From NCBI RefSeq assembly GCF_001905445.1, contig NZ_LIVQ01000012.1, positions 1 through 64,000 on the forward strand: 64,000 nt of DNA, in the 5' to 3' direction. This DNA is from Streptomyces sp. CB00455. GTDB lineage: Bacteria; Actinomycetota; Actinomycetes; Streptomycetales; Streptomycetaceae. Of this stretch, positions 52,991-61,692 are shown piece after piece. Numbering within the stretch: position 1 is the first letter of the stretch; every line of letters begins with the position of its first letter. Under the pieces are notes generated by a model. The model saw only the letters and a program-made list of their open reading frames with translations, was not told the DNA's origin and ran no database searches. The position numbers and the translations under genes were made by a program.

Positions 52991-53863
52991 ATGAAAATCG
53001 GCCTGGCCGTAGCGGATTTCGCCTGGGAAGGCGGAGCGCCGCGCATGGCGGACACCCTCGCCTCGATATCCCGGTCCGCCGACGACGCCGGTTTCGACGT
53101 CATCGGTGTCGCCGACCACGTCTGGCAGGGCCCGCACATGGGCGGCCCCGAGCAGCCCATGCTGGAGTGCTTCACGACGCTGGCCACCATCGCCGCCCAT
53201 ACCCGGCGCATCCGGGTGATGCCGATGGTCGCCGGCGTCCACTTCCGCTCCCCCGGCATGCTCGCCAAGTCGGTGACCACCCTCAACGTGCTCTCCGGCG
53301 GGCGTGCCGACCTCGGTATCGGCGCGGGCTGGTATGAGGAGGAGGCGCTCGGTCTGGGCATCCCGTTCCCGCCGCTGGCGGAGCGTTTCGAGAGGCTGGA
53401 GGAGACCGTCCGGATCTGCCGGAGCATGTGGGACGGGGAGCGCGGCGACGAGAAGCCCTTCGACGGAGTCCACCACCGCCTGGAACGGGCGCTGAACGTG
53501 CCGCAGAACCTCACCGTGCCGAAGATCATGATCGGCGGGGGCGGCGAGAAGAAGACCCTGCGCCTGGTGGCCCGGCACGCGGATGCCTGCAACCTGTACC
53601 CGGGCCCCGACCTAGGCGACAAGCTCGACGTCCTGCGCGGCCACTGCGAGAGCGAGGGCACGGATTACGACGCCATCGAGAAGACGTGCATCATGCCGTT
53701 CACCGCGGGCGACGCGGCTTCCGCTGACGAGCTGGCCGGGGTCCTGCGCGGACTCGGCGGGCTCGGCGTCCAGCGGGTGATCGGCATCCTGGAGGGCGCC
53801 GACCAGCAGCGCCAGGTCGAGGTGATCGGCGAGCGGGTGTTGTCCGCCGTGGCGGACGCGTAA
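52991..53863 (+). CDS. Luciferase-like (LLM) F420-dependent oxidoreductase
   Basis: 290 residues. TIM-barrel luciferase-like family: IGVADHVWQGPHMGG near residue 40, RIRVMPMVAGVHFRSPGMLAK, GGRADLGIGAGWYEEE and PKIMIGGGGEKKTLRLVARHAD, matching the F420-dependent LLM subgroup typical of actinomycetes. Expected to transfer hydride to or from F420 on an unknown substrate. It starts about 220 nt from the divergent acyl-CoA synthetase. No copy of the recurring element points at it. The stop codon abuts a long hairpin. Confidence 0.9.
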   Translation: MKIGLAVADFAWEGGAPRMADTLASISRSADDAGFDVIGVADHVWQGPHMGGPEQPMLECFTTLATIAAHTRRIRVMPMVAGVHFRSPGMLAKSVTTLNVLSGGRADLGIGAGWYEEEALGLGIPFPPLAERFERLEETVRICRSMWDGERGDEKPFDGVHHRLERALNVPQNLTVPKIMIGGGGEKKTLRLVARHADACNLYPGPDLGDKLDVLRGHCESEGTDYDAIEKTCIMPFTAGDAASADELAGVLRGLGGLGVQRVIGILEGADQQRQVEVIGERVLSAVADA

Positions 53864-53929
53864 GCCCCGCACGCGAAGAGTGCCCGTCCCCGCCCTCACG
53901 GCGGGCCGGGCACTTTTCGTGTGCGGGGC
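53864..53929. terminator. Long bidirectional hairpin terminator
   Basis: An interrupted stem of more than 20 bp (outer arm GCCCCGCAC at 53864-53872 with its complement ending at 53929; inner AGTGCCCG with CGGGCACT) fills the whole gap between the converging genes. Confidence 0.82.
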
Positions 53930-53932
53930 GGC

Positions 53933-55453
53933 TCAGCCGGGCAGCCGGACCGACAGCTTGTGGCGGAACACGTCGCGCGGGTCGTAGGCCTTCTTGACCT
54001 GCTGCAGGCGCGGGTAGTTGTCCTTGTAGTAGAGCGTGTGCCACGGCACGCCCGATGTGTTCCACTCGGGATCGGCCAGGTCGCTGTCCGCGTAGTTGAC
54101 GTACGAGCCGTCGTTGGCATCGTTCGGCACGGGCACGCCGCCGGTGGCCGCGTAGACGTCGCGGTACATCTCCCTCAGCAGGCGGATGTTGGTCTCGTCG
54201 GCGCCCTCGTCGCCCCACACCGACATGTAGGCGGCCTTGAGGACCGAGTCGCGCTGGGCGACGGCGGTGGCATCCGGGGCGGTGGTGTTCACCCGGCCGC
54301 CGTAGCCGATGAGGATCAGCTGTGTCGGGGCGGCCTCACCGGTGGTCAGGTGCCGGTACAGGGTCGCCGTCTGCTCCGGCGAATAGCCCTTGCGCAGATA
54401 GGCCGCCTTGATCTTGATCCGGCGTGTGAACGGGTCGCCCGGGTCGCCCCAGTTCGGGTACGACGAGAAGTAGAGCCAGGGATTGACCTGCTGTTGCTGG
54501 AACAGTGGCGGAACCTCGACACCGGCCGACACCTCCTCGAAGAACGTGGTCATCAGCTTCTCGGCGCCGGGCACGTCGTCGTCGATGTGCGCGCCCACCG
54601 TCAGGCCGAAGCCGGAGCGGTGCGTCCCGTGGAAGTAGCCGGCCAGCGGCGCGTACGGCGAGTCGGCGCCGCTGTTGCGCTCGAACCAGGCTCCGAAGTT
54701 GCTCTGGAGCCGGGTGAAAGCCGCTTCGGTCATGTGCTCCCAGGACCAGACGACCATGCCGCTGCGCCAGCGGGACGGTGCTTTGGGCAGCAGTGCGGCC
54801 GGGTCGCCCGCTCCCGGGTCGGCGTCGGGGGCGCGCATCCAGTAGCGCGTCACCACCCCGAAGGTGCCGCCGCCACCACCGGTGTGCGCCCACCACAGGT
54901 CGTGGTGCGGGTCGTCGGGCTCGCGGGTGGCCACGACGGCCCGCGCGACACCGTCCTCGCCGACGACCACGACCTCCACGGCGTACAGGTAGTCCACGAC
55001 GGCGCCGAGACTGCGGGAGAGGGGACCGTATCCGCCACCCACGATGTGGCCGCCGGCGCCCACCTCCGGGCACTCGCCGCCGGGAATGGTGACGCCCCAG
55101 CCCTTGAACAGGGTCCGGTAGACGTGGCCGAGCGTGGCTCCGGCCTCGATGGAGAAGGCCCCCCGCTCCTTGTCGTAGCCCACGGCGGTCATCTCGGACA
55201 TGTCGAGCAGGACTTCGATGCCATGGGCCGTGAAGTCCTCGAAGCCGTGGCCGCCGCTGCGCACGGAGATCCGCTTGCCGGCCGCCACGGCCTCGGTCAC
55301 CGCGGCCGCCACCTGGTCCGTCGTGGTGACGACGCGGACGTAGTCGGGGCTCGCCGGGAAGCGGTGGTTGGTGCCGCGCAGCATGCTGGGGTAGCGCGGG
55401 TCATCGGCGGTGATAGTGGCAGGTCCAAATGCCGGGGTGCCCGTATCGGTCAC
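53933..55453 (-). CDS. FAD-linked oxidase with bicovalent flavin motif
   Basis: 506 residues. Unlike the two other family members in the window it has both flavin-attachment residues: RSGGHGFEDF (His69) and GGECPEVGAGGH (Cys128), the bicovalent 8-alpha-histidyl, 6-S-cysteinyl type found in hexose oxidases and glycopeptide oxidase Dbv29. The C-terminal YDPRDVFRHKLSVR is the family tail. High-potential bicovalent flavins usually act on bulky alcohols or sugars with O2. GGAGGAAC precedes the GTG. Divergent from the asparagine synthetase operon; promoter with a weak copy of the 16-nt element. Confidence 0.9.
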   Translation of the reverse strand: MTDTGTPAFGPATITADDPRYPSMLRGTNHRFPASPDYVRVVTTTDQVAAAVTEAVAAGKRISVRSGGHGFEDFTAHGIEVLLDMSEMTAVGYDKERGAFSIEAGATLGHVYRTLFKGWGVTIPGGECPEVGAGGHIVGGGYGPLSRSLGAVVDYLYAVEVVVVGEDGVARAVVATREPDDPHHDLWWAHTGGGGGTFGVVTRYWMRAPDADPGAGDPAALLPKAPSRWRSGMVVWSWEHMTEAAFTRLQSNFGAWFERNSGADSPYAPLAGYFHGTHRSGFGLTVGAHIDDDVPGAEKLMTTFFEEVSAGVEVPPLFQQQQVNPWLYFSSYPNWGDPGDPFTRRIKIKAAYLRKGYSPEQTATLYRHLTTGEAAPTQLILIGYGGRVNTTAPDATAVAQRDSVLKAAYMSVWGDEGADETNIRLLREMYRDVYAATGGVPVPNDANDGSYVNYADSDLADPEWNTSGVPWHTLYYKDNYPRLQQVKKAYDPRDVFRHKLSVRLPG

Positions 55454-55769
55454 GTCGTTCCTCCATCGGGGCAGGCGGGCCCGGCCCCGCGGGCGTGCCC
55501 GGCCCGTGTCGGTGCTGGGGGGGCCGGGATCAGCCTGGACGAGCGGTGGCGCCGATGTCTTCTCCGGCCGTGCTGTTCACGTGACCGATGGTTTTTCTCC
55601 CAGATTGCTGAGGCTGCGGTGGCGCCCCCGATTCCCTTGTGAGTGCGGGGATGCCTCCGGTAGTTGTTGTCGGGATCCCCTGTTTCGCCGGACAGCCCGG
55701 CCGGGTGTCAGTCCACTCTCCCGTCCCCGTCCGATTCGTTCGGCGTATCTGTTGGAGGAGGATCCGGCA
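55454..55769. other. Divergent promoter region oxidase / AsnB operon
   Basis: 316 nt without a gene. Holds copy 11 of the recurring element facing the oxidase and the GGAGGAGG ribosome site of the asparagine synthetase gene at its right edge. I see no copy facing the AsnB operon. Confidence 0.5.
55593..55608 (-). promoter_or_regulatory. Recurring 16-nt element, copy 11 (weak)
   Basis: Reads GCAATCTGGGAGAAAA toward the oxidase gene, 139 nt before its start. The first 13 positions fit consensus; the last three do not. Of all copies it has the least convincing downstream box. Confidence 0.5.
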
Positions 55770-57632
55770 ATGTGCGGGATCGCTGGATCCATGGCGCTCC
55801 GAAAGGGCGTGACCGTCGACCCGTCGGTCCTCACCCGAATGACCGGGACCCTTTACCACCGCGGTCCGGATTCGGACGGCGCTTTCCTCGCTGACGGTCT
55901 CGGGCTCGGATTTCGCCGCCTGAGCATCAATGACCTCGGCGGCGGAAGCCAGCCGATGTCGAACGAGGACGGCAACGTCGTCATGGTGTGCAACGGGGAG
56001 ATCTTCAACCACCGTGAGCTGCGCGCCGAGCTGACGGCCAAAGGGCACCGCTTCCGCACCGAGTGCGACGTCGAGGTCCTGGTCCACCTCTACGAGGAGG
56101 AGGGCACCGGTCTGCTCCGGCGCCTCAACGGCCAGTTCGCCTTCGCGATCTACGACAAGGCGCTGCGGCGGCTGTTCCTCGCCCGCGACCACGTCGGGAT
56201 CCTGCCGCTGCACTACGCGCTGACCGCCGACCACTTCGTCTTCGGGTCGGAGGCCAAGGCGGTGCTGGAGCACCCGGGGGTCGGCCGCGAGGTGGACCTG
56301 ACCGGGCTCGACCAGGTGCTGACCTTCCCCGGGCTGGTGAGCCCCCGGACCATGTTCCGGGGCATCAGCGCCTTGCGCGGGGGTCATTACCTGCTCGTCC
56401 AGGACGGCTCCGTGCAGGAGTTCCCGTACTGGGACCTCACCTACCCGCGCGCCGGCGAGCTGGAGGTCAAGCCCGACCGGTACTACGTCGAGACCCTGCG
56501 CGAGCTGCTCACCGAGGCGGTGCGGCGCCGGCTGCGGGCGGACGTGCCCGTGGGTTTCTACCTCAGCGGCGGACTGGACTCCTCGCTGATCGCAGGGATC
56601 GCGGCCGAGCTCGCACCGCCCACCGACTCGTTCTCGATCACGTTTCCGCAAGCCGCCATCGACGAGTCCCGCCACCAGCGCCTGATGGCGCAGAAGGTGT
56701 CCTCCCGTCACCACGAGAGAGAGTTCTCCACCGCGGACATCACCGAGGGCCTCCAGCGGATGGTGCTGCACGCCGAAACCCCGGTGAAGGAGACCTACAA
56801 CACCTGCTCCATGGTGCTGGCCCAGCTGGCGCGCGAGAGCGGGACGACCGTGATCCTCACGGGCGAGGGCGCGGACGAGCTGTTCGGCGGCTACGTCGGC
56901 TACCGCTTCGACCGGCTGGGCCGCGGCGGCGGCCGGGGTGGCGGCGACCTCGGCGAAGCCCTGGAGGACGACGTCCGCAGGCAGCTGTGGGGCGACTCCG
57001 GGGTCTTCTACGAACGCCGCTACCACGCATGGCGCGAGGCCAAGCTCGGGCTCTACTCCGCCGGTGTCCGCGAGGCCTTCCACGAGAGCGACTGCCTGCG
57101 CTTCCCGCCGGTCGACCCGGCGAGCCTGACCGGGCGGGACCCGCTGGACCAGCGCTCCTACCTCGACTTCCGGATGCGGTTGTCGGACCACCTGCTGTCC
57201 GACCACGGCGACCGGATGGCGATGTCCCATTCCGTGGAGGCCCGCTACCCGTTCCTGGACCGTGAGGTCGTGGAGTTCGCGACCCGGGTCCCCGCGCACC
57301 TGAAGGTGAACCCTCTCGGGGAGAAGTACGTGGTGCGCCAGGCAGCACAGGGCCTGGTGCCTCCGGAGATCATCGACCGTGAGAAGTTCGGCTTCCGGGC
57401 GCCGGGCAGCCCCGCGCTGCTGCGCGCGGGCATCGAGTGGATCAACGACATGCTCTCCCCGGCGCGGATCCGGCGCCAGGGGTACTTCGATCCCGGCGCC
57501 GTGGAGCGACTGCGGGCCCGGTACACGAGCGACGGGTTCGAGATCCACCCGCACTACGGCGACGACCTGCTGCTCGTCGTCCTGACTTTCGGCATCCTCC
57601 TGGACACCTTCTCCCTGGCGGACCACGGATGA
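55770..57632 (+). CDS. Asparagine synthetase (glutamine-hydrolysing), cluster copy
   Basis: 620 residues. Glutaminase domain begins MCGIAGS (Cys2) with YHRGPDSDG and CNGEIFNH; the synthetase domain has LSGGLDSSLI, GEGADELFGGYVGYR and SVEARYPFLDREVVEFA. All expected residues for glutamine-dependent amidation are intact, and it is closer to canonical AsnB than the copy at 23028. GGAGGAGG precedes the ATG. First gene of the operon with the A-T didomain, the PP-loop fusion and the racemase, so it may feed asparagine (or an amidated analogue) to the adenylation domain. Confidence 0.94.
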   Translation: MCGIAGSMALRKGVTVDPSVLTRMTGTLYHRGPDSDGAFLADGLGLGFRRLSINDLGGGSQPMSNEDGNVVMVCNGEIFNHRELRAELTAKGHRFRTECDVEVLVHLYEEEGTGLLRRLNGQFAFAIYDKALRRLFLARDHVGILPLHYALTADHFVFGSEAKAVLEHPGVGREVDLTGLDQVLTFPGLVSPRTMFRGISALRGGHYLLVQDGSVQEFPYWDLTYPRAGELEVKPDRYYVETLRELLTEAVRRRLRADVPVGFYLSGGLDSSLIAGIAAELAPPTDSFSITFPQAAIDESRHQRLMAQKVSSRHHEREFSTADITEGLQRMVLHAETPVKETYNTCSMVLAQLARESGTTVILTGEGADELFGGYVGYRFDRLGRGGGRGGGDLGEALEDDVRRQLWGDSGVFYERRYHAWREAKLGLYSAGVREAFHESDCLRFPPVDPASLTGRDPLDQRSYLDFRMRLSDHLLSDHGDRMAMSHSVEARYPFLDREVVEFATRVPAHLKVNPLGEKYVVRQAAQGLVPPEIIDREKFGFRAPGSPALLRAGIEWINDMLSPARIRRQGYFDPGAVERLRARYTSDGFEIHPHYGDDLLLVVLTFGILLDTFSLADHG

Positions 57633-57646
57633 GACAAGGAAGCAAG

Positions 57647-59488
57647 ATGACCTTCGAACCGATCCACGAGCTGGTGGGGAAGGCGATCGAGCGGTTCCCG
57701 GACCGCGTGGCCGTCGAGTCCCCGCAGGGCCGCCTCACCTACGCCGAGCTGGACGAGCGGGCCCAGCGCATCGCCGGCGCCCTGCGGGCCGCGGGTGCGG
57801 GCGCCGGGTCCTTCGTCCCCGTACTGGCACGGGACTGCCGCGAGCTGGTCGCCTCCGTGCTCGGGATCTTGCGTATCGGCGGAGTCGTGGTACCCCTGGA
57901 CCTGTCCGCGTCGCCCGCCCGGCTGCGGTTGATCGTCGCCGACGTCGCCCCTGGGTGGGCCGTCCTCGGCTCCGCTCCGGACGCGGTGGCGGCGCAGGTG
58001 CTCGCGGATGCCGCTCCGGACGCGCGCACGGTCACTGCGGACCCCCGGGCGTCAAGCACCGCGACCCCCGTGACCCCGCACCGGGCCACCCCCGACGATC
58101 CCTGCTACGTCTTCTACACCTCCGGTACCACAGGCCGTCCCAAGGGCATCGTGGGCCGGCTGGGATCCGTCACGCACTACATCCAGTGGGAGACCGGGCT
58201 GCTCGGCGTCACCGCGGACTGGCGGATCGGCAACCTCGTCTCGCCCGCCTTCGACGCCGTGATGCGGGACGTGTTCGTGCCGCTGAGCACCGGCGGCACC
58301 TTCGTCGTGCCGCCGCCCGACACCCTGCTCGACCCGGCGGCGCTGGCCCGCTGGATCGACGACGCCCGCATCGACCTGGTGCACTGCGTCCCGTCCCTGT
58401 TCCGCGGGCTGGTGGACGCGGCGCTCGCGGCCGACCTCACGCTGTCGTCCCTGCGGTGCGTCGCGCTGTCCGGCGAGCGGCTCGCGCCCGCCGACGCCGG
58501 GCGCTGGTTCGGCAGGCACGGCGACCGGGTCCGGCTCCTCAACTTGTACGGGCCGTCGGAGACGACGATGACCAAGACCTTCCACTTCCTGACCCGGCGG
58601 GACGCCGAACGGGCCTCCGTGCCCGTCGGACGACCGATGCCGGACACCGAGGTGCTGCTGCTGGACGAGCGGGGAGCAGCCGTCGAGCCGGGGACGGTCG
58701 GCGAGATCCACCTGCGGACGCCCCACCGCTCGCTGGGGTACCTGGGCCTGCCCGAGGAGACCGCCCGGGTCTTCGTACCGAACCCGCTCACCGGTGATGC
58801 GGACGACATCGTGTACCGCACCGGTGACTTCGGTCGCCTGCTGGAGGACGGCACGCTGGAGTTCCTCGGCCGCAAGGACCACCAGGTCAAGATCGGCGGC
58901 GTCCGGGTCGAGCTCACCGCGGTCGAAAGCCTCCTGCGCGCCCACCCGGCCGTCGCCGAGGCGGCCGTCAGCCTGGTGGAAGACGCCGGCGCGACGTACC
59001 TGGGCGCCCACCTCGAACTGTCCCGGGACGCCGCGGACTCCGATCCCGAGGTGCTGCACACCGCCCTGCGCGAGCACCTGCGCGAGCACCTGCCCGACAG
59101 CGCGGTACCGGCGGTTTTCGTCCCGGTGGCCGGGCTCCCCCGCACCCTCAGCGGAAAGATCGACCGTGGCGCGCTGCCCGCGCCGGTGCGGCGCACCGTC
59201 TCCGACGTCCGCGGCGGCGAGCCGCGGACGCCGGTGGAGCGGACCGTGGCCGACCTGTGGCTCGGCCTCCTGCCTGTGGGCCGGGTGGGCCTGGAGGACG
59301 CCTTCTTCGATTCGGGCGGCACCTCGCTCCTCGTGGTCGAACTGCTCTCCCGGGTCAACCGCGCCTTCGGTGTGTCGGTACCGCTGCGCGACTTCCTCCG
59401 GTCGCCCACGATCTCGACGCTCGCCGAGGCAGTCGAACGCGAACTGCTGGCCGCCGACGCACCGCTCGACGACCTCCTCGCCATCTAG
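57647..59488 (+). CDS. Free-standing NRPS adenylation-thiolation didomain
   Basis: 613 residues. Adenylation motifs A3 YTSGTTGRPKG, A5 NLYGPSETT, A7 YRTGDFGRLLEDG, A8 GRKDHQVKIGGVRVEL and A10 LSGKIDRGALP, then a carrier domain with FFDSGGTSLLVVEL (Ser560 for phosphopantetheine). There is no condensation or thioesterase domain. In the A4 region (PAFDAVMRDVF) the Asp expected to bind the amino group is present, but the usual Trp position is Arg, which may favour an acidic or amide side chain. Start at 57647 follows AAGGAAG; an earlier ATG at 57629 overlaps the AsnB stop. Confidence 0.92.
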   Translation: MTFEPIHELVGKAIERFPDRVAVESPQGRLTYAELDERAQRIAGALRAAGAGAGSFVPVLARDCRELVASVLGILRIGGVVVPLDLSASPARLRLIVADVAPGWAVLGSAPDAVAAQVLADAAPDARTVTADPRASSTATPVTPHRATPDDPCYVFYTSGTTGRPKGIVGRLGSVTHYIQWETGLLGVTADWRIGNLVSPAFDAVMRDVFVPLSTGGTFVVPPPDTLLDPAALARWIDDARIDLVHCVPSLFRGLVDAALAADLTLSSLRCVALSGERLAPADAGRWFGRHGDRVRLLNLYGPSETTMTKTFHFLTRRDAERASVPVGRPMPDTEVLLLDERGAAVEPGTVGEIHLRTPHRSLGYLGLPEETARVFVPNPLTGDADDIVYRTGDFGRLLEDGTLEFLGRKDHQVKIGGVRVELTAVESLLRAHPAVAEAAVSLVEDAGATYLGAHLELSRDAADSDPEVLHTALREHLREHLPDSAVPAVFVPVAGLPRTLSGKIDRGALPAPVRRTVSDVRGGEPRTPVERTVADLWLGLLPVGRVGLEDAFFDSGGTSLLVVELLSRVNRAFGVSVPLRDFLRSPTISTLAEAVERELLAADAPLDDLLAI

Positions 59489-59496
59489 GGGCCCAC

Positions 59497-61692
59497 ATGA
59501 CCACCCAACTCGCTCCGCAGCCTGTCGCCACCTCCGCCGTCACCCAGGCGCGGGCCTGTGACCGCTGCGGCATCAGCGGCCGCTACCCCGGTATCACCTT
59601 CGATGCGTCGGGCGTATGCGACCTGTGCGCGATGTACGGGGCGAAGGAGCGGGACATCCTGTCGTACTTCGGCGACGTGGACGCCTTCGTGCGTCTGGTG
59701 CGCGCCCGCGCCGAGGAGCGCGGGTCGCACTACGACTGCCTGCTGCTCTACAGCGGCGGCAAGGACAGCTCGTACGTCCTGTACCGGCTGATCGAACTCG
59801 GTCTGCGCGTGAGGACCTTCACCTTCGACAACGGATTCATCTCCAAGACGGCCCTGCGCAACGTCGAGACGATCACCTCCGAGCTCGGCATCGAGCACGT
59901 CACCGCCACGCACGCCGACCAGAACAAGGTCTTCCTGCAGAGCCTCCAGCAGCACAAGAGCGTGTGCAACGGGTGTTTCCGCTCGCTGCTGGACCTCAGC
60001 ACCCAGCACGCCCACGACCTGGGCATCCCGACCATCGTCACGGGTCTCTCGCGCGGGCAGATCATGGACGAGCGGCTGAGTTGGTTCCACAACCAGGGGA
60101 TCTTCGACCCGGCGGAGATCGAGCCCCGGCTCAAGGCCGGCCGCAGCGTGTACCACCAGTCCGGCGGTGCCATCGGCGCCGAGGCGGTCGACTCCGTCGA
60201 GGTGGTGGATTACTACCGGTACTCCGACGTCACCAAGGACGGCATCCGCGCACTGCTGAAGTCGCGGTCGGACCTGTGGTCCCAGCCCGGGGACACCGGG
60301 TTCTGCAGCTCGAACTGCATGATCAACGATGCCGGCGTCCTCGTGCACACCCGGGAGCGCGGTTTCCACAACTACGAGGCGCCCACCCGCTGGGAGGTCC
60401 GCCTGGGGCACCTGGAGCGCAGCGAGGCGGACGAGGAGCTGCGCGAGCCTGCCGCGACCCCGCGCGTGCAGAAGATGCTGCTCCAGATCGGTTACCCGCT
60501 GCCCGAGGCGGGCAGCCCCGTCACCCACGCCGAAGCATCCGGGGCGGAGCGCACCTCGGTGGCCCCGCCCGCTCCGGCGGTGCGGGAGGCCGCGCTGACG
60601 CCCGCTCAGCACGAGGTGCTCCTGCGGGGCGCCTCCGCGCCGGCCCTGCAGGGCCGGACGTTGCTGCTGGAGGCCTCGGACGGCGCCGACTCCGGCAGGG
60701 TCCGGCGGGCCGCGCTCCAGCTGCTGCTGCACCACGAGGCACTGCGGCTGCGGTTCACGCACGAGGGCGGCACATGGCGCCAGTACGACGCCGGTGTCGC
60801 CGGCGCCTTGCCCGTGCTGCGCCTGGACCTCTCGGCGCGGCAGCCATCGCAGGAGGCGGAGGCGCTGCGCACCGCTGTGGAGCGGCTGCGCTCCCGGCTG
60901 AACCTCACCGACGGCCCGCTGCTCCAGATCGCGCTCGTCGACCGCGGGTCCCGGCCCGCCCGGCTCCTGCTGGTGGTCCACGAGCTGTTGGCGGACACCG
61001 CCTCCTGGCGGGTACTGCTGCGTGACCTGTGCACGTTGTGGACGGCGCCGCAGGGCAGGGCTCAGCTCCCGCCGGCAGGCGGGTTCCTGGAGCGTGCCGT
61101 GGCCCTGGCCGGTGAGCCGGTTACAGGCGGGGCAGGCTACGGGCGGTCCGGGCCTCCGGCCGGCTCCGCCGGCGACGGGGCTCCGGTACGGATCCGATGG
61201 GGCTGCGGGGCCCCGGTGCCTGCGGCCGTGGTGGCCCGGGCGCTGTCGCAGTCGCTCGCCTCTCTCGGTGACGCGCCGGAGATCGAAGTGGTCGACCACA
61301 CCGCTGGAGACGGGCAGGGCAGTATCGGCCGCTGGTCGCGGGCCGGGGTCGCGACGCCGGATGCGGAGGGTGACACGGATGTCTATGCGGATGGCGAGGG
61401 GTACGGAGCTTCGGATGCCGAGGCCCTGATCCGCTACGAGCACTTCGGCGACCTCGCCGGCCTGCTGCCCCCGGACGCGCCCCTGGCCGTCGTGGCGGCG
61501 GACGAGGTCGACTTCACCGTGCTGCCGGGCACCGGCCGGGACACCGTGACCGTCAACGGCGTCGTACGGGAGGGAACCTTGTACCTGGACTGGTGGTGCA
61601 GCCCCTCGCGGCGGAGCCGCCTGCTGGCGGCCGCGCTGCCGGAGCGCGTGGCGCGACGGCTGGCGGGATCCGCGGAGCCCGGGCCGCGATGA
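59497..61692 (+). CDS. PP-loop amidotransferase fused to degenerate condensation-like domain
   Basis: 731 residues. Residues 1 to about 355 resemble N-acetyl sugar amidotransferases (WbpG-like): zinc Cys pairs (21/24, 41/44), ATP loop YSGGKDSSY (86-92) and VCNGCF (157-160). Residues about 365-731 look like an NRPS condensation domain: LTPAQHEVLL start, LHHEALRLRF and the region of the HHxxxDG motif, which here reads HELLADT (His495 to Thr501), so the catalytic second His is Glu and Gly is Thr. That half is unlikely to condense; it may dock the neighbouring carrier domain. Starts 9 nt after the A-T gene. I recognise no family with this fusion. Confidence 0.8.
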   Translation: MTTQLAPQPVATSAVTQARACDRCGISGRYPGITFDASGVCDLCAMYGAKERDILSYFGDVDAFVRLVRARAEERGSHYDCLLLYSGGKDSSYVLYRLIELGLRVRTFTFDNGFISKTALRNVETITSELGIEHVTATHADQNKVFLQSLQQHKSVCNGCFRSLLDLSTQHAHDLGIPTIVTGLSRGQIMDERLSWFHNQGIFDPAEIEPRLKAGRSVYHQSGGAIGAEAVDSVEVVDYYRYSDVTKDGIRALLKSRSDLWSQPGDTGFCSSNCMINDAGVLVHTRERGFHNYEAPTRWEVRLGHLERSEADEELREPAATPRVQKMLLQIGYPLPEAGSPVTHAEASGAERTSVAPPAPAVREAALTPAQHEVLLRGASAPALQGRTLLLEASDGADSGRVRRAALQLLLHHEALRLRFTHEGGTWRQYDAGVAGALPVLRLDLSARQPSQEAEALRTAVERLRSRLNLTDGPLLQIALVDRGSRPARLLLVVHELLADTASWRVLLRDLCTLWTAPQGRAQLPPAGGFLERAVALAGEPVTGGAGYGRSGPPAGSAGDGAPVRIRWGCGAPVPAAVVARALSQSLASLGDAPEIEVVDHTAGDGQGSIGRWSRAGVATPDAEGDTDVYADGEGYGASDAEALIRYEHFGDLAGLLPPDAPLAVVAADEVDFTVLPGTGRDTVTVNGVVREGTLYLDWWCSPSRRSRLLAAALPERVARRLAGSAEPGPR

